DNA of 64,000 bases from SG8-38 sp041576815 (GCA_041576815.1 JBFGKE010000008.1:32470-96469); one strand, 5' to 3'. Positions 26,483-35,626 are shown, counted from the first letter of the stretch. Numbers and translations: made by a program. Notes: generated from the letters alone by a model not told the origin.

Positions 26483-28360
26483 ATGCGGAGTTGGCTTGAC
26501 GTTGATCGGTTCGTGCGGGTCGGATTCGTGCTCGGAATGCTCGTCGTCCCCACCGTTGCGATCGCGCAGGTCGATGCGCCGGCGGTGGTGGTGATCACGG
26601 CGGCGAACGAGGCCACCGAAGGAGCGGCGGTCCGCATCGACGGGCAGCCCTCAGGGAACGTGCCTCTACGAAAAAACGTTTCGCCCGGCCGCCACCTCGT
26701 TCAGGTGGGCAAGCGCGGATTCGTCACGTTCTCGCAGTGGGTGGATCTCGCGTCCGCTCAGGTGATGACCATTCCGGTCGGCCTCCAGTCCAAAACGGCG
26801 AAGACAGGCTCGCTACTCATCAACGCCGACGTCACCGGGATTCCCGTGTTCATCGACGGGCAGCGGCGTGGTGGGACCCCGCTCGTGGTCGACGGTCTGA
26901 CGGAAGGCGAGCACGTGGTCGAGATTCAAAGCCCGGGGGAGGGCTATCAACCCTTCTCGAAGATCGTGACCATTCGTGCGAATCAGCGCACCACGGTCGA
27001 AGCGACTCTGCGAATTGCGCCGGAGCTCGGAAGCCTCCGCGTCATCGCCAACGTCCCCGGCGCGATCATCAGCCTCGACGGCGCAGACATCGGCGTTGCG
27101 CCGGCGGCAAAAGGCGGGCTGGAGCCTGGTCCGCACGTCGTCGTCGCGCGCGCCACGGGATACGAGGATGTCGAGCAAACGGTCAACGTCATCGCCGGTC
27201 GCGAACGCGTGGTCTCGCTGCGGTTCACGGTGGCGAGCACTGACGTCGCGCGCATTCTCGTCCGCGCGAACGTCCCTGAGGCCACGGTCACGATTGATGG
27301 CGAAGATTATGGCAACCCGCCGGTCAACCTGGAGCCAGCGGACTTCGGCACGCACTCGGTCGTCGTCCGCGCGCCTGGGTATCGCGAAGTGCGCCGAACC
27401 TGCTCCGTGGGACCGAGCCGCAGCTGCGAGATTTACGCGGAGCTCAATCTGCTGGGCGTACCGGTTCGCGTGGAGGCCAACGTGCCTAACGCCATTTTGT
27501 TCATCGACGGAGAGCCGCGTGGCCCAGTGCCTTGGGAGGGCGAGCTCCCAACGGGTACACACGAGCTCGAGGTGAGGGCGGAGGGCTATCAAACCCACAC
27601 CGAGCAAATTCGGCTCGAGAAATCGTCGCGGGTCCGCTTGATTCAAGTAATCCTGAGCACGGTCGTGGTGGTGCTCGACTCCGAGCGGCGCGACAAAGAG
27701 GCGCAGCGCAAGGACCTGCTGCGCAACACGACCCCAAACGCGGGCGCGCCCAATCCCCCTGGCGTTGGAAGCGTGGATTTCTCGACCGGTTGGCCGTGGC
27801 TGGCCTCGGTCGAGCTTCGGGCTGGCCTGACGGAGTTCCTCGACATCGGGCTCGGTGTCGCCTCGTTCGGCCGTCTCACCGACTTCACCATCAGCGCCAA
27901 AGCCGGCTGGCGTGTGTCGCAAAACTTCTCGGTGGGCGGAGATCTTCGGGTCGGTGGGGGCGTCGGGCCCGCAAAACGCGATTCAGGCGGCGACCGCCAT
28001 CCTACGAACAACTTCTTCATGAGCCTCGATGCGATTCTGAGCCTGCACTTTCCGCCGCGCGGCGCGTTCTCGGTTTGGATCGCCGGTGAGTTCCACAGCG
28101 ACCGTTGGGATTTCGACGGTCGCAATAGCGACATTGTCGTGACATCCTCCCGGCAGAACATCCCGCGCGCCCGGCTCGGCGGTTCTTTGGAGATCGTGGT
28201 GACACGGAAGTGGAACGTCTGGTTGGAGGTCGAAGGTATCGTCGCCGGACAGCGCCGTCGCGTCCTCGGAGACGTGTTCGGTGGTGGCAAGCCCGATTCG
28301 CGGGTCTACGGCCAGCTCGGTGCGACGTTCAAGTTCGGGGGACCCAAGGAGGGCTCTTGA
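26483..28360 (+). CDS. PEGA-repeat outer-membrane protein
   Basis: 625 residues with a signal peptide ending VAIAQ. Five PEGA domains follow one another (about residues 30-390), each with an IDGxxxG turn and a G-H/THxVxVxxxGY hairpin (for example IFVDGQ-like VFIDGQRRGGTP, LFIDGEPRGPVP). After a short linker the last 200 residues have alternating strands ending in LGATFKF, suggesting a beta-barrel. It probably links a surface barrel to a rigid periplasmic rod. Its TGA overlaps the TTG start of tmk. Confidence 0.83.
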   Translation: MRSWLDVDRFVRVGFVLGMLVVPTVAIAQVDAPAVVVITAANEATEGAAVRIDGQPSGNVPLRKNVSPGRHLVQVGKRGFVTFSQWVDLASAQVMTIPVGLQSKTAKTGSLLINADVTGIPVFIDGQRRGGTPLVVDGLTEGEHVVEIQSPGEGYQPFSKIVTIRANQRTTVEATLRIAPELGSLRVIANVPGAIISLDGADIGVAPAAKGGLEPGPHVVVARATGYEDVEQTVNVIAGRERVVSLRFTVASTDVARILVRANVPEATVTIDGEDYGNPPVNLEPADFGTHSVVVRAPGYREVRRTCSVGPSRSCEIYAELNLLGVPVRVEANVPNAILFIDGEPRGPVPWEGELPTGTHELEVRAEGYQTHTEQIRLEKSSRVRLIQVILSTVVVVLDSERRDKEAQRKDLLRNTTPNAGAPNPPGVGSVDFSTGWPWLASVELRAGLTEFLDIGLGVASFGRLTDFTISAKAGWRVSQNFSVGGDLRVGGGVGPAKRDSGGDRHPTNNFFMSLDAILSLHFPPRGAFSVWIAGEFHSDRWDFDGRNSDIVVTSSRQNIPRARLGGSLEIVVTRKWNVWLEVEGIVAGQRRRVLGDVFGGGKPDSRVYGQLGATFKFGGPKEGS

Positions 28361-29010
28361 TCGAAGGGCACTTCATCGTCATCGACGGCATCGATGGATC
28401 GGGCACGACGACGCAGTGTGCGATCCTCTGCGACCGCCTTCACGACAAAGGGCTTCCGGTTCACAAGACGCGTGAGCCGAGTGAAGGTCCGGTCGGCGTG
28501 CTCATCCGGCAGATTCTGACCGGCCGCATCGTCGTTCCCGGTCGTCAGGGAGCGCGCGCGCCGTCCTGGGCGACGATGGCGGGGCTGTTCGCCTCCGATC
28601 GTCTCGACCACCTGGAGTCGGAGATCGTGCCAAACCTCACCGACGGCGTCACCGTGGTTTGCGATCGATACGACTACTCGTCGATGGCATATCAGACCGT
28701 CAGCAGCGGGGGTGGGCCCGAGGTTTCCGCGTGGGTCCGCGAGTTGAACCGTCACGCACGCCGCCCGGATCTGACGCTCTTGCTCGACGTCGATCCGGCG
28801 GGGGCAGCAGGCCGACGAAGCTCGCGTTCCGGCGGGCCCGAGCTCTACGAGATCGACGAGATGCAGGTTGCGCTAGCGAAATTTTACGCCGAGATTGACG
28901 ATCTTTTCCCAGGGGACACGGTCGTTCACATCGACGCAAACGAGGGCATCGAGTCCGTGGCCGAAGCGATCTGGTCAGAGGTCATGGCGCTCCGGGGAGA
29001 CATGAAATGA
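28357..29010 (+). CDS. tmk: Thymidylate kinase with altered Walker A
   Basis: 217 residues from a TTG overlapping the PEGA gene stop (TTGA). It phosphorylates dTMP to dTDP. The N-terminus FIVIDGIDGSGTTTQ aligns with the tmk P-loop, but the Walker A Lys (GKT/GKS) is Thr. CDRYDYSSMAYQ matches the conserved DRYxxSSxAYQ motif and KTREPSEGPVG the TREP motif. The start is unusual and ties tmk translation to the upstream surface protein. Confidence 0.88.
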   Translation: MIEGHFIVIDGIDGSGTTTQCAILCDRLHDKGLPVHKTREPSEGPVGVLIRQILTGRIVVPGRQGARAPSWATMAGLFASDRLDHLESEIVPNLTDGVTVVCDRYDYSSMAYQTVSSGGGPEVSAWVRELNRHARRPDLTLLLDVDPAGAAGRRSSRSGGPELYEIDEMQVALAKFYAEIDDLFPGDTVVHIDANEGIESVAEAIWSEVMALRGDMK

Positions 29011-29594
29011 ACCGCTATCTGATTTCAGCATGGGTCGCCATCGTCGTGGCTAGCACGATGGGCTGCGAGCGAAGCAAGCTCCGCGAAGACATGATGGGGG
29101 ACTCCACTTGGGAGTCCTCTGCCGGCGACGAGTCTTGGGAGGCGGCGGAGCAGCCGCCGAAGCCAAACGACGAGTGGGAAGAAAAGAACGCTCCCCTCGA
29201 CGAGTCACCCGCCGAGAAGCCGAAGCCGGAGAGTCGAATCGAGCAGCCGTATCCGAGACTCACTCGCGGCGTCATCTCGCGCGCCGACCTCTTGCCGGTG
29301 CTCGACCAAGGGCTCGGCCGTTTTCTTCAAAACGTGGAAACCGAGCCTGCCTTCTACAAGGGTGCGTTCGTCGGATTTCGTATCGTCAGCTTGTTTCCGG
29401 GTGAACCCGCGTTTGCGTCGCTCGACCTGCGACCTGGCGACACCGTGACTCGGATCAACGGAAAACCCATCGAGCGCCCGGAGCAGGCCATGGCCGTGTG
29501 GGAAGAGCTGCGTACGGCAACGGCCCTCGTCGTGCAGTATCGGCGCGATGGCGAGCCGCTTTCCCTGCAATTCGCGATCGTTGACGAGAGCTGA
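29007..29594 (+). CDS. GspC-like PDZ lipoprotein
   Basis: 195 residues; the ATG overlaps the tmk stop by 4 bases. The signal peptide ends STMGC (lipobox). An acidic, Trp-containing spacer (30-85) leads to a PDZ domain resembling type II secretion GspC: VGFRIVSLFPGEPAFASLDLR then PGDTVTRINGKPIERPEQA. No other gsp genes are near, so whether it serves a secretion system is unknown. It may dock a periplasmic partner to the membrane. Confidence 0.8.
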   Translation: MNRYLISAWVAIVVASTMGCERSKLREDMMGDSTWESSAGDESWEAAEQPPKPNDEWEEKNAPLDESPAEKPKPESRIEQPYPRLTRGVISRADLLPVLDQGLGRFLQNVETEPAFYKGAFVGFRIVSLFPGEPAFASLDLRPGDTVTRINGKPIERPEQAMAVWEELRTATALVVQYRRDGEPLSLQFAIVDES

Positions 29595-29615
29595 GTTCGA
29601 CTCCATCGTTGTGAA

Positions 29616-30548
29616 GTGCGTTCGACCCGCTGGTTTGCGTACGCGGCGACTGCGCTTCTAGCCTACACCGTCGCCGTCGTGCTTTGGGGCGCCTACGTGC
29701 GGGCGACCTTGTCCGGCGACGGTTGCGGCGCACACTGGCCGCTTTGTAACGGCGACGTGCTGCCGATCGCGCCCTCGACGAAGACGATCGTCGAGCTCAC
29801 GCATCGGGTGACCTCGGGGCTTTGCTGGCTATGGACGCTCGCGATGTGGGTCGCCTCGGTGCGGCTTTTCGAACGCGGTCACGCCACGCGTACCGCTGCG
29901 GGATGGAGCCTGTTCTTCATGACGACGGAGGCGTTGGTCGGCGCGGGCCTCGTGCTTTTTCGCATGGTGGCCGACAATCCTGCCACCGCGCGTGCGGGCT
30001 GGATGTCCGCGCACCTCATCAATACATTTTTGTTGCTCGCTGCCCTCACTTGGTTGGCCTCGAGCGCTTGGCGCGAGACCGGCATTCGTTTTCCCCGAGA
30101 TCGGCAAGCGCGGCTTTGGTTCGGAGGCGCCGCGGCGGTTGCGGTCCTCGTCGGCGTGAGCGGCGCCGTGGCTGCACTAGGCGACACGCTGTTCCCCGCC
30201 TCCAGTCTCGTGGAGGGTCTCCGGGACGACCTGTCGCCGACTTCCCACGTCTTCGTGCGTCTGCGGGTCTGGCATCCGGTGATCGCGCTGTTGGGCTCGG
30301 GGTACTTGATCTGGCTCGCGGTCTCTCTGATCCAACGCAAGCTCGGCCCGCCGGTCCCCGCGCTGGCTTCCACCCTCGGTGGCCTTTTGCTGATCCAAGT
30401 AGCAGTGGGGCTTTTCAACGTGGCGCTGCTCGCACCGATATGGCTGCAGCTTCTACACCTGTTCATCGCGGATGCGACCTGGATCGCCCTCGTGCTTCTC
30501 GCACTTTACTCACGGCCGCCCACCCCGAGTGCTAACCTGTTGGCGTGA
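29616..30548 (+). CDS. ctaA: Heme A synthase (CtaA/COX15 family)
   Basis: 310 residues, GTG start, about eight membrane helices. It converts heme O to heme A for aa3 oxidases. The heme ligand segments ELTHRVTSG, MSAHLINTF, RVWHPVIAL and QLLHLFIAD are in place, and GDGCGAHWPLCNG gives the extracellular Cys pair typical of B. subtilis-type CtaA. Its stop overlaps the kinase gene start (GTGA). Confidence 0.93.
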   Translation: MRSTRWFAYAATALLAYTVAVVLWGAYVRATLSGDGCGAHWPLCNGDVLPIAPSTKTIVELTHRVTSGLCWLWTLAMWVASVRLFERGHATRTAAGWSLFFMTTEALVGAGLVLFRMVADNPATARAGWMSAHLINTFLLLAALTWLASSAWRETGIRFPRDRQARLWFGGAAAVAVLVGVSGAVAALGDTLFPASSLVEGLRDDLSPTSHVFVRLRVWHPVIALLGSGYLIWLAVSLIQRKLGPPVPALASTLGGLLLIQVAVGLFNVALLAPIWLQLLHLFIADATWIALVLLALYSRPPTPSANLLA

Positions 30549-31606
30549 GCGATCCGTACCTGGGCAAGGAGGTGGCCGGGCAGTTCCGCATCGTCGAGAA
30601 GATCGGCAAAGGCGGGATGGGCGCCGTTTACAAGGCCGAGCAGCCCGATATGAATCGCTACGTCGCAATCAAGATCCTCCACTCGCGCTACCTCACGCGC
30701 GCCGACCTGGTTTCGCGTTTTCGCCGAGAGGCACGGGCGATGAGCCAGCTCTCACACCCGAACACCGCACGGGTGTTTCTCTATGGGCAGCTCGACGACG
30801 GCGCCTGCTACTTCGTGATGGAGCACCTCGTCGGCCAAAACCTCGCGCAGCTCGTAAGGGCCAAGGGAGCCATGGAGCCCAAGCGGGCCATCCGGATCAT
30901 GACTCAGGTGTGCGGGGCGCTCGATGAGGCGCATCGGGCAGGCATCGTCCACCGCGATCTCAAGCCGGAGAACGTTTTCGTCACGTCCCAGGGCGGCATC
31001 CGTGATTTCCCAAAGGTGCTCGATTTCGGCCTGGCCAAAGTCACCGAGCGTCAGATGCGACCTGGATCGATGGTGCTCACGCAGCAGGGCATGGTGTTTG
31101 GCACCCCGGAGTTCATGAGCCCCGAGCAGGCCCACGGAAAAACGCTCGACGCGCGCTCCGACATCTATTCGCTGGGCGTCATTCTCTACGAGCTCTTGAC
31201 GGGTAAGCTCCCTTTCGATGCGAAGCAGCCCATCGAGTACATCCAGCTTCACGTCAATGCAGCTCCCATCCCGCTCGCAGAGCGCCGTCCGGACATCGAG
31301 TTTCCGCCCGGCCTCGAGGAGGTGGTCATGCGGTCGCTCGCGAAGAAGCCCGAGGCGCGGTACGCCGCCGCCGGCGAGTTTGCAGCGGCGCTCGAGAGCG
31401 TCTTGCAGCCGGAGGCCGGTGACCGTGGTTCGACGAGCCTGCCGACACCGTTGCCGGCTCCCGCGGTTCCCGACCCTGCACCGCCGATCACGCAGCGGCC
31501 GACCGCGGCGAAATCGAGGACGCCATGGGTCATGCTCGGCGTCGGGATCGTGCTCGCCCTCGCGGGCGCGATCGCGCTCTTGGCAGCGCTCGGCCAGGGG
31601 TCTTGA
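30545..31606 (+). CDS. Transmembrane Ser/Thr protein kinase
   Basis: 353 residues, GTG start. The kinase domain (about 15-280) has the Gly loop IGKGGMGAVYKAEQ, invariant Lys VAIKIL, HRDLKPENVF and DFGLAK, then GTPEFMSPEQ. A Pro-rich linker leads to one C-terminal membrane helix (about 326-350). It is a PknB/Hanks-type kinase. It lies inside the cytochrome-oxidase assembly cluster between ctaA and ctaB, overlapping ctaA by 4 bases. Confidence 0.95.
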   Translation: MSDPYLGKEVAGQFRIVEKIGKGGMGAVYKAEQPDMNRYVAIKILHSRYLTRADLVSRFRREARAMSQLSHPNTARVFLYGQLDDGACYFVMEHLVGQNLAQLVRAKGAMEPKRAIRIMTQVCGALDEAHRAGIVHRDLKPENVFVTSQGGIRDFPKVLDFGLAKVTERQMRPGSMVLTQQGMVFGTPEFMSPEQAHGKTLDARSDIYSLGVILYELLTGKLPFDAKQPIEYIQLHVNAAPIPLAERRPDIEFPPGLEEVVMRSLAKKPEARYAAAGEFAAALESVLQPEAGDRGSTSLPTPLPAPAVPDPAPPITQRPTAAKSRTPWVMLGVGIVLALAGAIALLAALGQGS

Positions 31607-31702
31607 CCGCCGCTTGGGCTGCCCCTAACTCTCCCCCAGCGCAGCTTGACCTCCCTGAGCCGGAGCGTCAGAGTGCGCGCCCGCCTACTCCGGGCCGACA
31701 CA

Positions 31703-32584
31703 ATGACCGCAGCGATTCGACCAGCAGCGCTGATGCTGACCGCGCGCGATCTCATCGCGCTGACGAAGCCTCGTATCACGCTGATGGTGCTCGTCACGGC
31801 CGCTGGGGGCATGTGGCTCGCGCCCGGAAGCCTCGACCTCACCGCCGTGGTCGTCATGCTCGTCACGACGGGTATGGTCGTCGGTGCCGCCAATACGCTG
31901 AACTGCTACCTCGAGCGCGACACGGATCGCCTCATGGCGCGAACCGCCTCGCGTCCGCTGCCCGATCGCCGGCTCGACCCGTCGTGGGCGCTCGTCCTCG
32001 GGGTTCTGATGGGCCTCGTCGCAGTGCCCGCGCTCACCCTTGCGGTCAATCCGCTCACGGGTCTGCTCGGTTTCATCGCCCTCGCGAGCTACGTCGCCAT
32101 CTATACGCCGATGAAGCAACACACGCCGGCTGCCCTGTTCGTCGGGGCGCTCCCCGGGGCCCTGCCGCCTCTGATGGGCTGGACCGCGGTCGAGGGCCGC
32201 ATCGGCGCCCCGGGTCTGGTCCTGTTTGGCGTCCTGTTCTTCTGGCAAATCCCCCACTTCATCGCGATTTCGATCTTCCGCCAGGAGGAGTACGAGCGGG
32301 CGGGCCTCAAGGTGTTGCCGTCCGTGCGCGGCATACGGTCTGCCAAGCTGCAGTCGGTCGTTTATGCGGGCGCCCTGTGGGCAGTCTCCCTACTGCTCGT
32401 GCCGTATGGCCTGGCGGGGCCGGTCTATCTCGCGGGCGCGGCCGTGTTCGGAGGCTACTTCTTCTGGGCAGCGCTTCGCGGCTTCTGGGCCGCGGATTCG
32501 AAGGCGTGGGCCAAGAAGCTCTTCGTCGCCTCGCTCATCTACCTGACCGCTCTCTTCGCGGTGCTCATCTTCGATGCGCTTTGA
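31703..32584 (+). CDS. ctaB: Protoheme IX farnesyltransferase (heme O synthase)
   Basis: 293 residues from ATG 31703; an ATG 57 bases earlier adds a non-family N-terminus. It is a polytopic UbiA-type prenyltransferase with NCYLERDTDRLMARTASRPLP, the family NxxxD motif, and YTPMKQHTP in loop two. It farnesylates heme B to heme O for CtaA to use. It overlaps the SCO gene by 11 bases. Confidence 0.95.
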   Translation: MTAAIRPAALMLTARDLIALTKPRITLMVLVTAAGGMWLAPGSLDLTAVVVMLVTTGMVVGAANTLNCYLERDTDRLMARTASRPLPDRRLDPSWALVLGVLMGLVAVPALTLAVNPLTGLLGFIALASYVAIYTPMKQHTPAALFVGALPGALPPLMGWTAVEGRIGAPGLVLFGVLFFWQIPHFIAISIFRQEEYERAGLKVLPSVRGIRSAKLQSVVYAGALWAVSLLLVPYGLAGPVYLAGAAVFGGYFFWAALRGFWAADSKAWAKKLFVASLIYLTALFAVLIFDAL

Positions 32585-33170
32585 GCTCCTCACCCTGGTC
32601 TTGCTGAGCCTGCTGGTCTTCGGCTGCACCAAGAGGAGCGCCGAGGATGTGCCCGTCGTCGGTCCGCTGCCGGAGTTTTCCCTGTTCGACCAGGATGCCC
32701 AGGCATTCACGCTGGACTCGATGAAGGGCGATCTTTGGGTTTCGGCCTTCGTGTTCACACACTGCCGGTCGACCTGCCCGCGGCTCACGGCCCACATGAA
32801 GGGCCTCCAGGCTAGGCTTGCCGACGTGCCGGCCGCGAGCTTCGTCTCGGTGAGCGTCGACCCCCGCAACGACACGCCGGACGTCCTCAAGGCGTACATG
32901 AGCGAAAACGAGCTCGACGAGCGAAACTGGCGCTTCATCACCGGGGATGAGCAGGCCATTCGCGACCTCGTCGTCGACGGGTTCAAGGTCGGGCTGGGCG
33001 ATGATGAAAGCCGTGCCGCCGGTGCGGACGACATCATGCACTCCAACTCGTTCGTGCTGGTCGATGCGGATGCGCGGGTCCGGGGCTACTACCGCGCCAA
33101 CAACGACGGCATTGCCGACCTCGAACGCGATCTTCGAGCCCTCGCAAGCGTCGTTCCGGCCAAGCATTGA
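32574..33170 (+). CDS. SCO1/SenC-family copper chaperone lipoprotein
   Basis: 198 residues. The lipobox is LVFGC. The thioredoxin-like domain has FVFTHCRSTCPR (CxxxC copper site) and MHSNSFVLVD with the third ligand His. SCO proteins insert copper into the CuA centre of cytochrome oxidase subunit II. It overlaps ctaB, completing an assembly set of ctaA, kinase, ctaB, SCO; oxidase subunit genes are not in the window. Confidence 0.94.
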   Translation: MRFELLTLVLLSLLVFGCTKRSAEDVPVVGPLPEFSLFDQDAQAFTLDSMKGDLWVSAFVFTHCRSTCPRLTAHMKGLQARLADVPAASFVSVSVDPRNDTPDVLKAYMSENELDERNWRFITGDEQAIRDLVVDGFKVGLGDDESRAAGADDIMHSNSFVLVDADARVRGYYRANNDGIADLERDLRALASVVPAKH

Positions 33171-33201
33171 TACCGCCTCGCTTCGGTGGTAGGCCCGCGG
33201 C

Positions 33202-34410
33202 ATGAGTGAAAAGATCCCCGTCGCGCACCGACTCAGCGCCGTGAAGCCGTCCGCTACCGTGGCGGTCGCCCAGCGTGCGCGTGAGCTCAAGGCCCAAGGC
33301 ATCGACGTGCTCTCCTTCAGTGTGGGTGAGCCCGATTTCGATACGCCCGAATTCATTCGCGAGGCGTCCAAAGAAGCGATCGATGCCGGCGCCACCCGCT
33401 ACACGACGGCGCGGGGCATCGTCGAGCTCCGAGAGGCGATCTGTGAGGCGTCGGCCAAGCGGCGCACGGGCGCGACCTACACCCCCGCGGAGGTCGTCGT
33501 TTCGGTCGGCGCCAAGCACACGCTCTTCAACCTCGCGGTCGCGCTCTACGACGAAGGTGACGAGGTGATCATCCCGGCGCCCTACTGGGTGAGCTACCCC
33601 GAGCAGGTTCGTTTGGTCGGCGCATCGCCTGTCATCGTCGAGACCACCGAGCAGGACGGTTTTCGCATGACGCCCGAGGCGCTGCGAGCTGCCGTCACTC
33701 CGAAGACCAAAGCGCTCGTGCTGTGCTCGCCCTCCAATCCGACGGGCGCGGCGTACAGCGGTGAGCAGCTCCGCGCATTGGCGGACGTCGCCGCCGAGGG
33801 GAATTACTGGATCATCGTCGACGAGATTTACGGTCAGCTCGTCTACGGCGGGTTCGAGCAAAAGTCGATCGTGCAGGTCGCACCGGAGCTCCGAGATCGG
33901 ATCATCATCGTGGACGGGGTTAGTAAGACGTATGCGATGACGGGCTGGCGCATCGGCTGGATGTTGGGGCCGGAGTACGTCTGCAAGGCGTGCGACAAGA
34001 TCCAGGGCCAGGCCACGACCAATCCCACCACTGCGGCCCAATTCGCCGCCATTGCCGCGCTTCGCGGCCCGACCGCACCGATCGAGGAGATGCGCGCCGC
34101 CTTCGAAGCGCGCCGAAGTATCATCGTCGACGGGCTCAATGCCATCGACGGGATCCAGTGCCTGCGTCCCGAAGGCGCCTTTTACGCCTTTGCGAACGTG
34201 AAAGCGCTCATCGGAAAACGGGCAGGCGAAAAAGCGCTCGAGACCGACATCGATGTCGCGAGCTACCTCCTCGAAGAGGCCAGGTGCGCCGTCGTTCCCG
34301 GCACCGCATTCGGTGCGCCCGGTTTCCTCCGCATCTCCTACGCAGCCTCCAACGACACGATCCGCGAAGGCCTTCGAAGAATCGCCGAAGCCGTCGCCAA
34401 GCTGACCTAA
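33202..34410 (+). CDS. Aspartate-type class I aminotransferase
   Basis: 402 residues, PLP fold type I, subgroup I-gamma. It has FSVGEPDFDTPEFI, the PLP-Lys segment VDGVSKTYAMTGWRIG, CSPSNPTGAAYSGEQL, and a C-terminal GAPGFLRISYAAS with the carboxylate-binding Arg. It probably interconverts aspartate/2-oxoglutarate (AspC-like) but may also use prephenate or other acids. It is convergent with a membrane protein gene, with the palindrome array between them. Confidence 0.93.
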   Translation: MSEKIPVAHRLSAVKPSATVAVAQRARELKAQGIDVLSFSVGEPDFDTPEFIREASKEAIDAGATRYTTARGIVELREAICEASAKRRTGATYTPAEVVVSVGAKHTLFNLAVALYDEGDEVIIPAPYWVSYPEQVRLVGASPVIVETTEQDGFRMTPEALRAAVTPKTKALVLCSPSNPTGAAYSGEQLRALADVAAEGNYWIIVDEIYGQLVYGGFEQKSIVQVAPELRDRIIIVDGVSKTYAMTGWRIGWMLGPEYVCKACDKIQGQATTNPTTAAQFAAIAALRGPTAPIEEMRAAFEARRSIIVDGLNAIDGIQCLRPEGAFYAFANVKALIGKRAGEKALETDIDVASYLLEEARCAVVPGTAFGAPGFLRISYAASNDTIREGLRRIAEAVAKLT

Positions 34411-34590
34411 TCATATAGGGGACAGTCCCCTTTTCCCGCCGCAGCCACTTATATAGGGGACAGTCCCCTTTTCCCGCCGCAGCCACTTATATAGGGGACA
34501 GTCCCCTTTTCCCGCCGCAGCCACTTATATAGGGACAGTCCCCTTTTCCCGCCGCAGCCACTTATATAGGGGACAGTCCCCTTTTTTCGC
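34411..34590. repeat. Five-copy tandem palindrome array (GGGGACAGTCCCC)
   Basis: Cores start at 34418, 34456, 34494, 34532 and 34569. The period is 38 bases, 37 across copy 4, which lacks one G (GGGACAGTCCCC). Units 1-4 also share TATATA before and a CCCGCCGCAGCCACT tail after the T-run; unit 5 diverges after TTTTTTCGCC. Intervals between palindromes are identical in copies 1-4, so these are not CRISPR spacers. Each palindrome can fold a perfect five-pair stem. The array separates two convergent genes and forms the 3' end of the leftward one. Confidence 0.95.
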
Positions 34591-35626
34591 CGCGGGGGGC
34601 TTGGGCGTTTGCGATGGCAGCACGAGTGAGCAGGGCGACCGCGAGCACCGTGAGGAGTAGCGTACCTGGGCTCCGCGGGGCGTAGCCTGCGCTCAGCAGG
34701 AGCAGGAGCGCTGCGCCTAACTGTCGGCGAATCGGATCTCTCGAGAGCACGGCGGCAACCGTCACCGCGGCGCCGATCCCGAGCGGGATTGCATACAGGA
34801 TGAAGTGCTGCTCCGGCAGGAGCTCGAGCCGGAACGCACCGTAGACGAGGTCGGGCAGATCGCTGCCGACCGCCTCGCTCCACACGGCCATGCCGGCGGC
34901 GACCACGCCCGCCGCGAGCCCAGAGAGAGCAAGCGCGGCTTTGCCGCGCGCTTCACGCCAAGCAATCGAGACCGTCAGTCCCACGCCGAGCGGAATCAAC
35001 AGGTAAGCGAGCTCACCCGACCAGCGGAATGCGTTTGCGAGACGGTCGGTGTGCTCCCAATAGGCGCGCCGCCCGACCATCGTTACTATCATCGATGTCA
35101 CGCCGCTCAGCGCTGCGATCAGGGTCAAGATGAGCGTGGCGACGATGGCCTTCGTAGACTTCCAGTGAAGCCCTGCGAGAACCAACAGCAGGATTAGTGC
35201 ATGCGCGAGCCCCGCAACGACCACCACCAGCTCGGGCCTCGTCCACGCGCGCGGAAGAAACGTCATCAGCGCGATGATCGGGACCAAGATCCAACCGAAG
35301 CCCGCAATGCCGGCTCGTGCCGAGATCGGAAGCCGACCCCTCGATGAGCCGAGCGACACCAAGCAAAACGAAAGAGCTACGAGCGCGCTCACGACGGCGA
35401 GGTTGCTCGCAAAGCCACCCCACTTGTCGAGGGCGGCAAGCGCCTCGTTCGACCAAGCCCCGTGCCCGAGGAGCAGCAAGATCCGCGCGATCACCAAATC
35501 GGCGAGCGCCGCGGCGGCAGACATCCACGTCAGGGGCGGCACTGCGGCGACGTAGGACGAACGTTCTTCATCGACTGTGGCGACGTTGGCCACGGCGGCC
35601 ACGGATGAATCGATGCCCTCAGTCAA
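34562..35626 (-). CDS. Polytopic membrane protein, unknown function
   Basis: 354 residues with about nine to ten membrane helices. A short polar N-terminus precedes the first helix; many helices are separated by short loops. I do not recognise a family. The last residues, EKRGLSPI, are encoded by the palindromic repeat (copy 5), so the natural C-terminus may have been lengthened by repeat insertion. It has no same-strand neighbour in an operon. Confidence 0.7.
   Translation of the reverse strand: MTEGIDSSVAAVANVATVDEERSSYVAAVPPLTWMSAAAALADLVIARILLLLGHGAWSNEALAALDKWGGFASNLAVVSALVALSFCLVSLGSSRGRLPISARAGIAGFGWILVPIIALMTFLPRAWTRPELVVVVAGLAHALILLLVLAGLHWKSTKAIVATLILTLIAALSGVTSMIVTMVGRRAYWEHTDRLANAFRWSGELAYLLIPLGVGLTVSIAWREARGKAALALSGLAAGVVAAGMAVWSEAVGSDLPDLVYGAFRLELLPEQHFILYAIPLGIGAAVTVAAVLSRDPIRRQLGAALLLLLSAGYAPRSPGTLLLTVLAVALLTRAAIANAQAPRGEKRGLSPI

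Noticed and set aside
34411..34590. CRISPR-like array (short palindromic repeat at 37-38-base period)
   Set aside because: The intervals between palindromes are identical in copies 1-4, so there are no unique spacers, and no cas gene is near.
34449..34883. 144-residue leftward frame covering the array
   Set aside because: It is an out-of-frame shadow of the membrane protein gene plus the repeat, which happens to lack stops in this phase.
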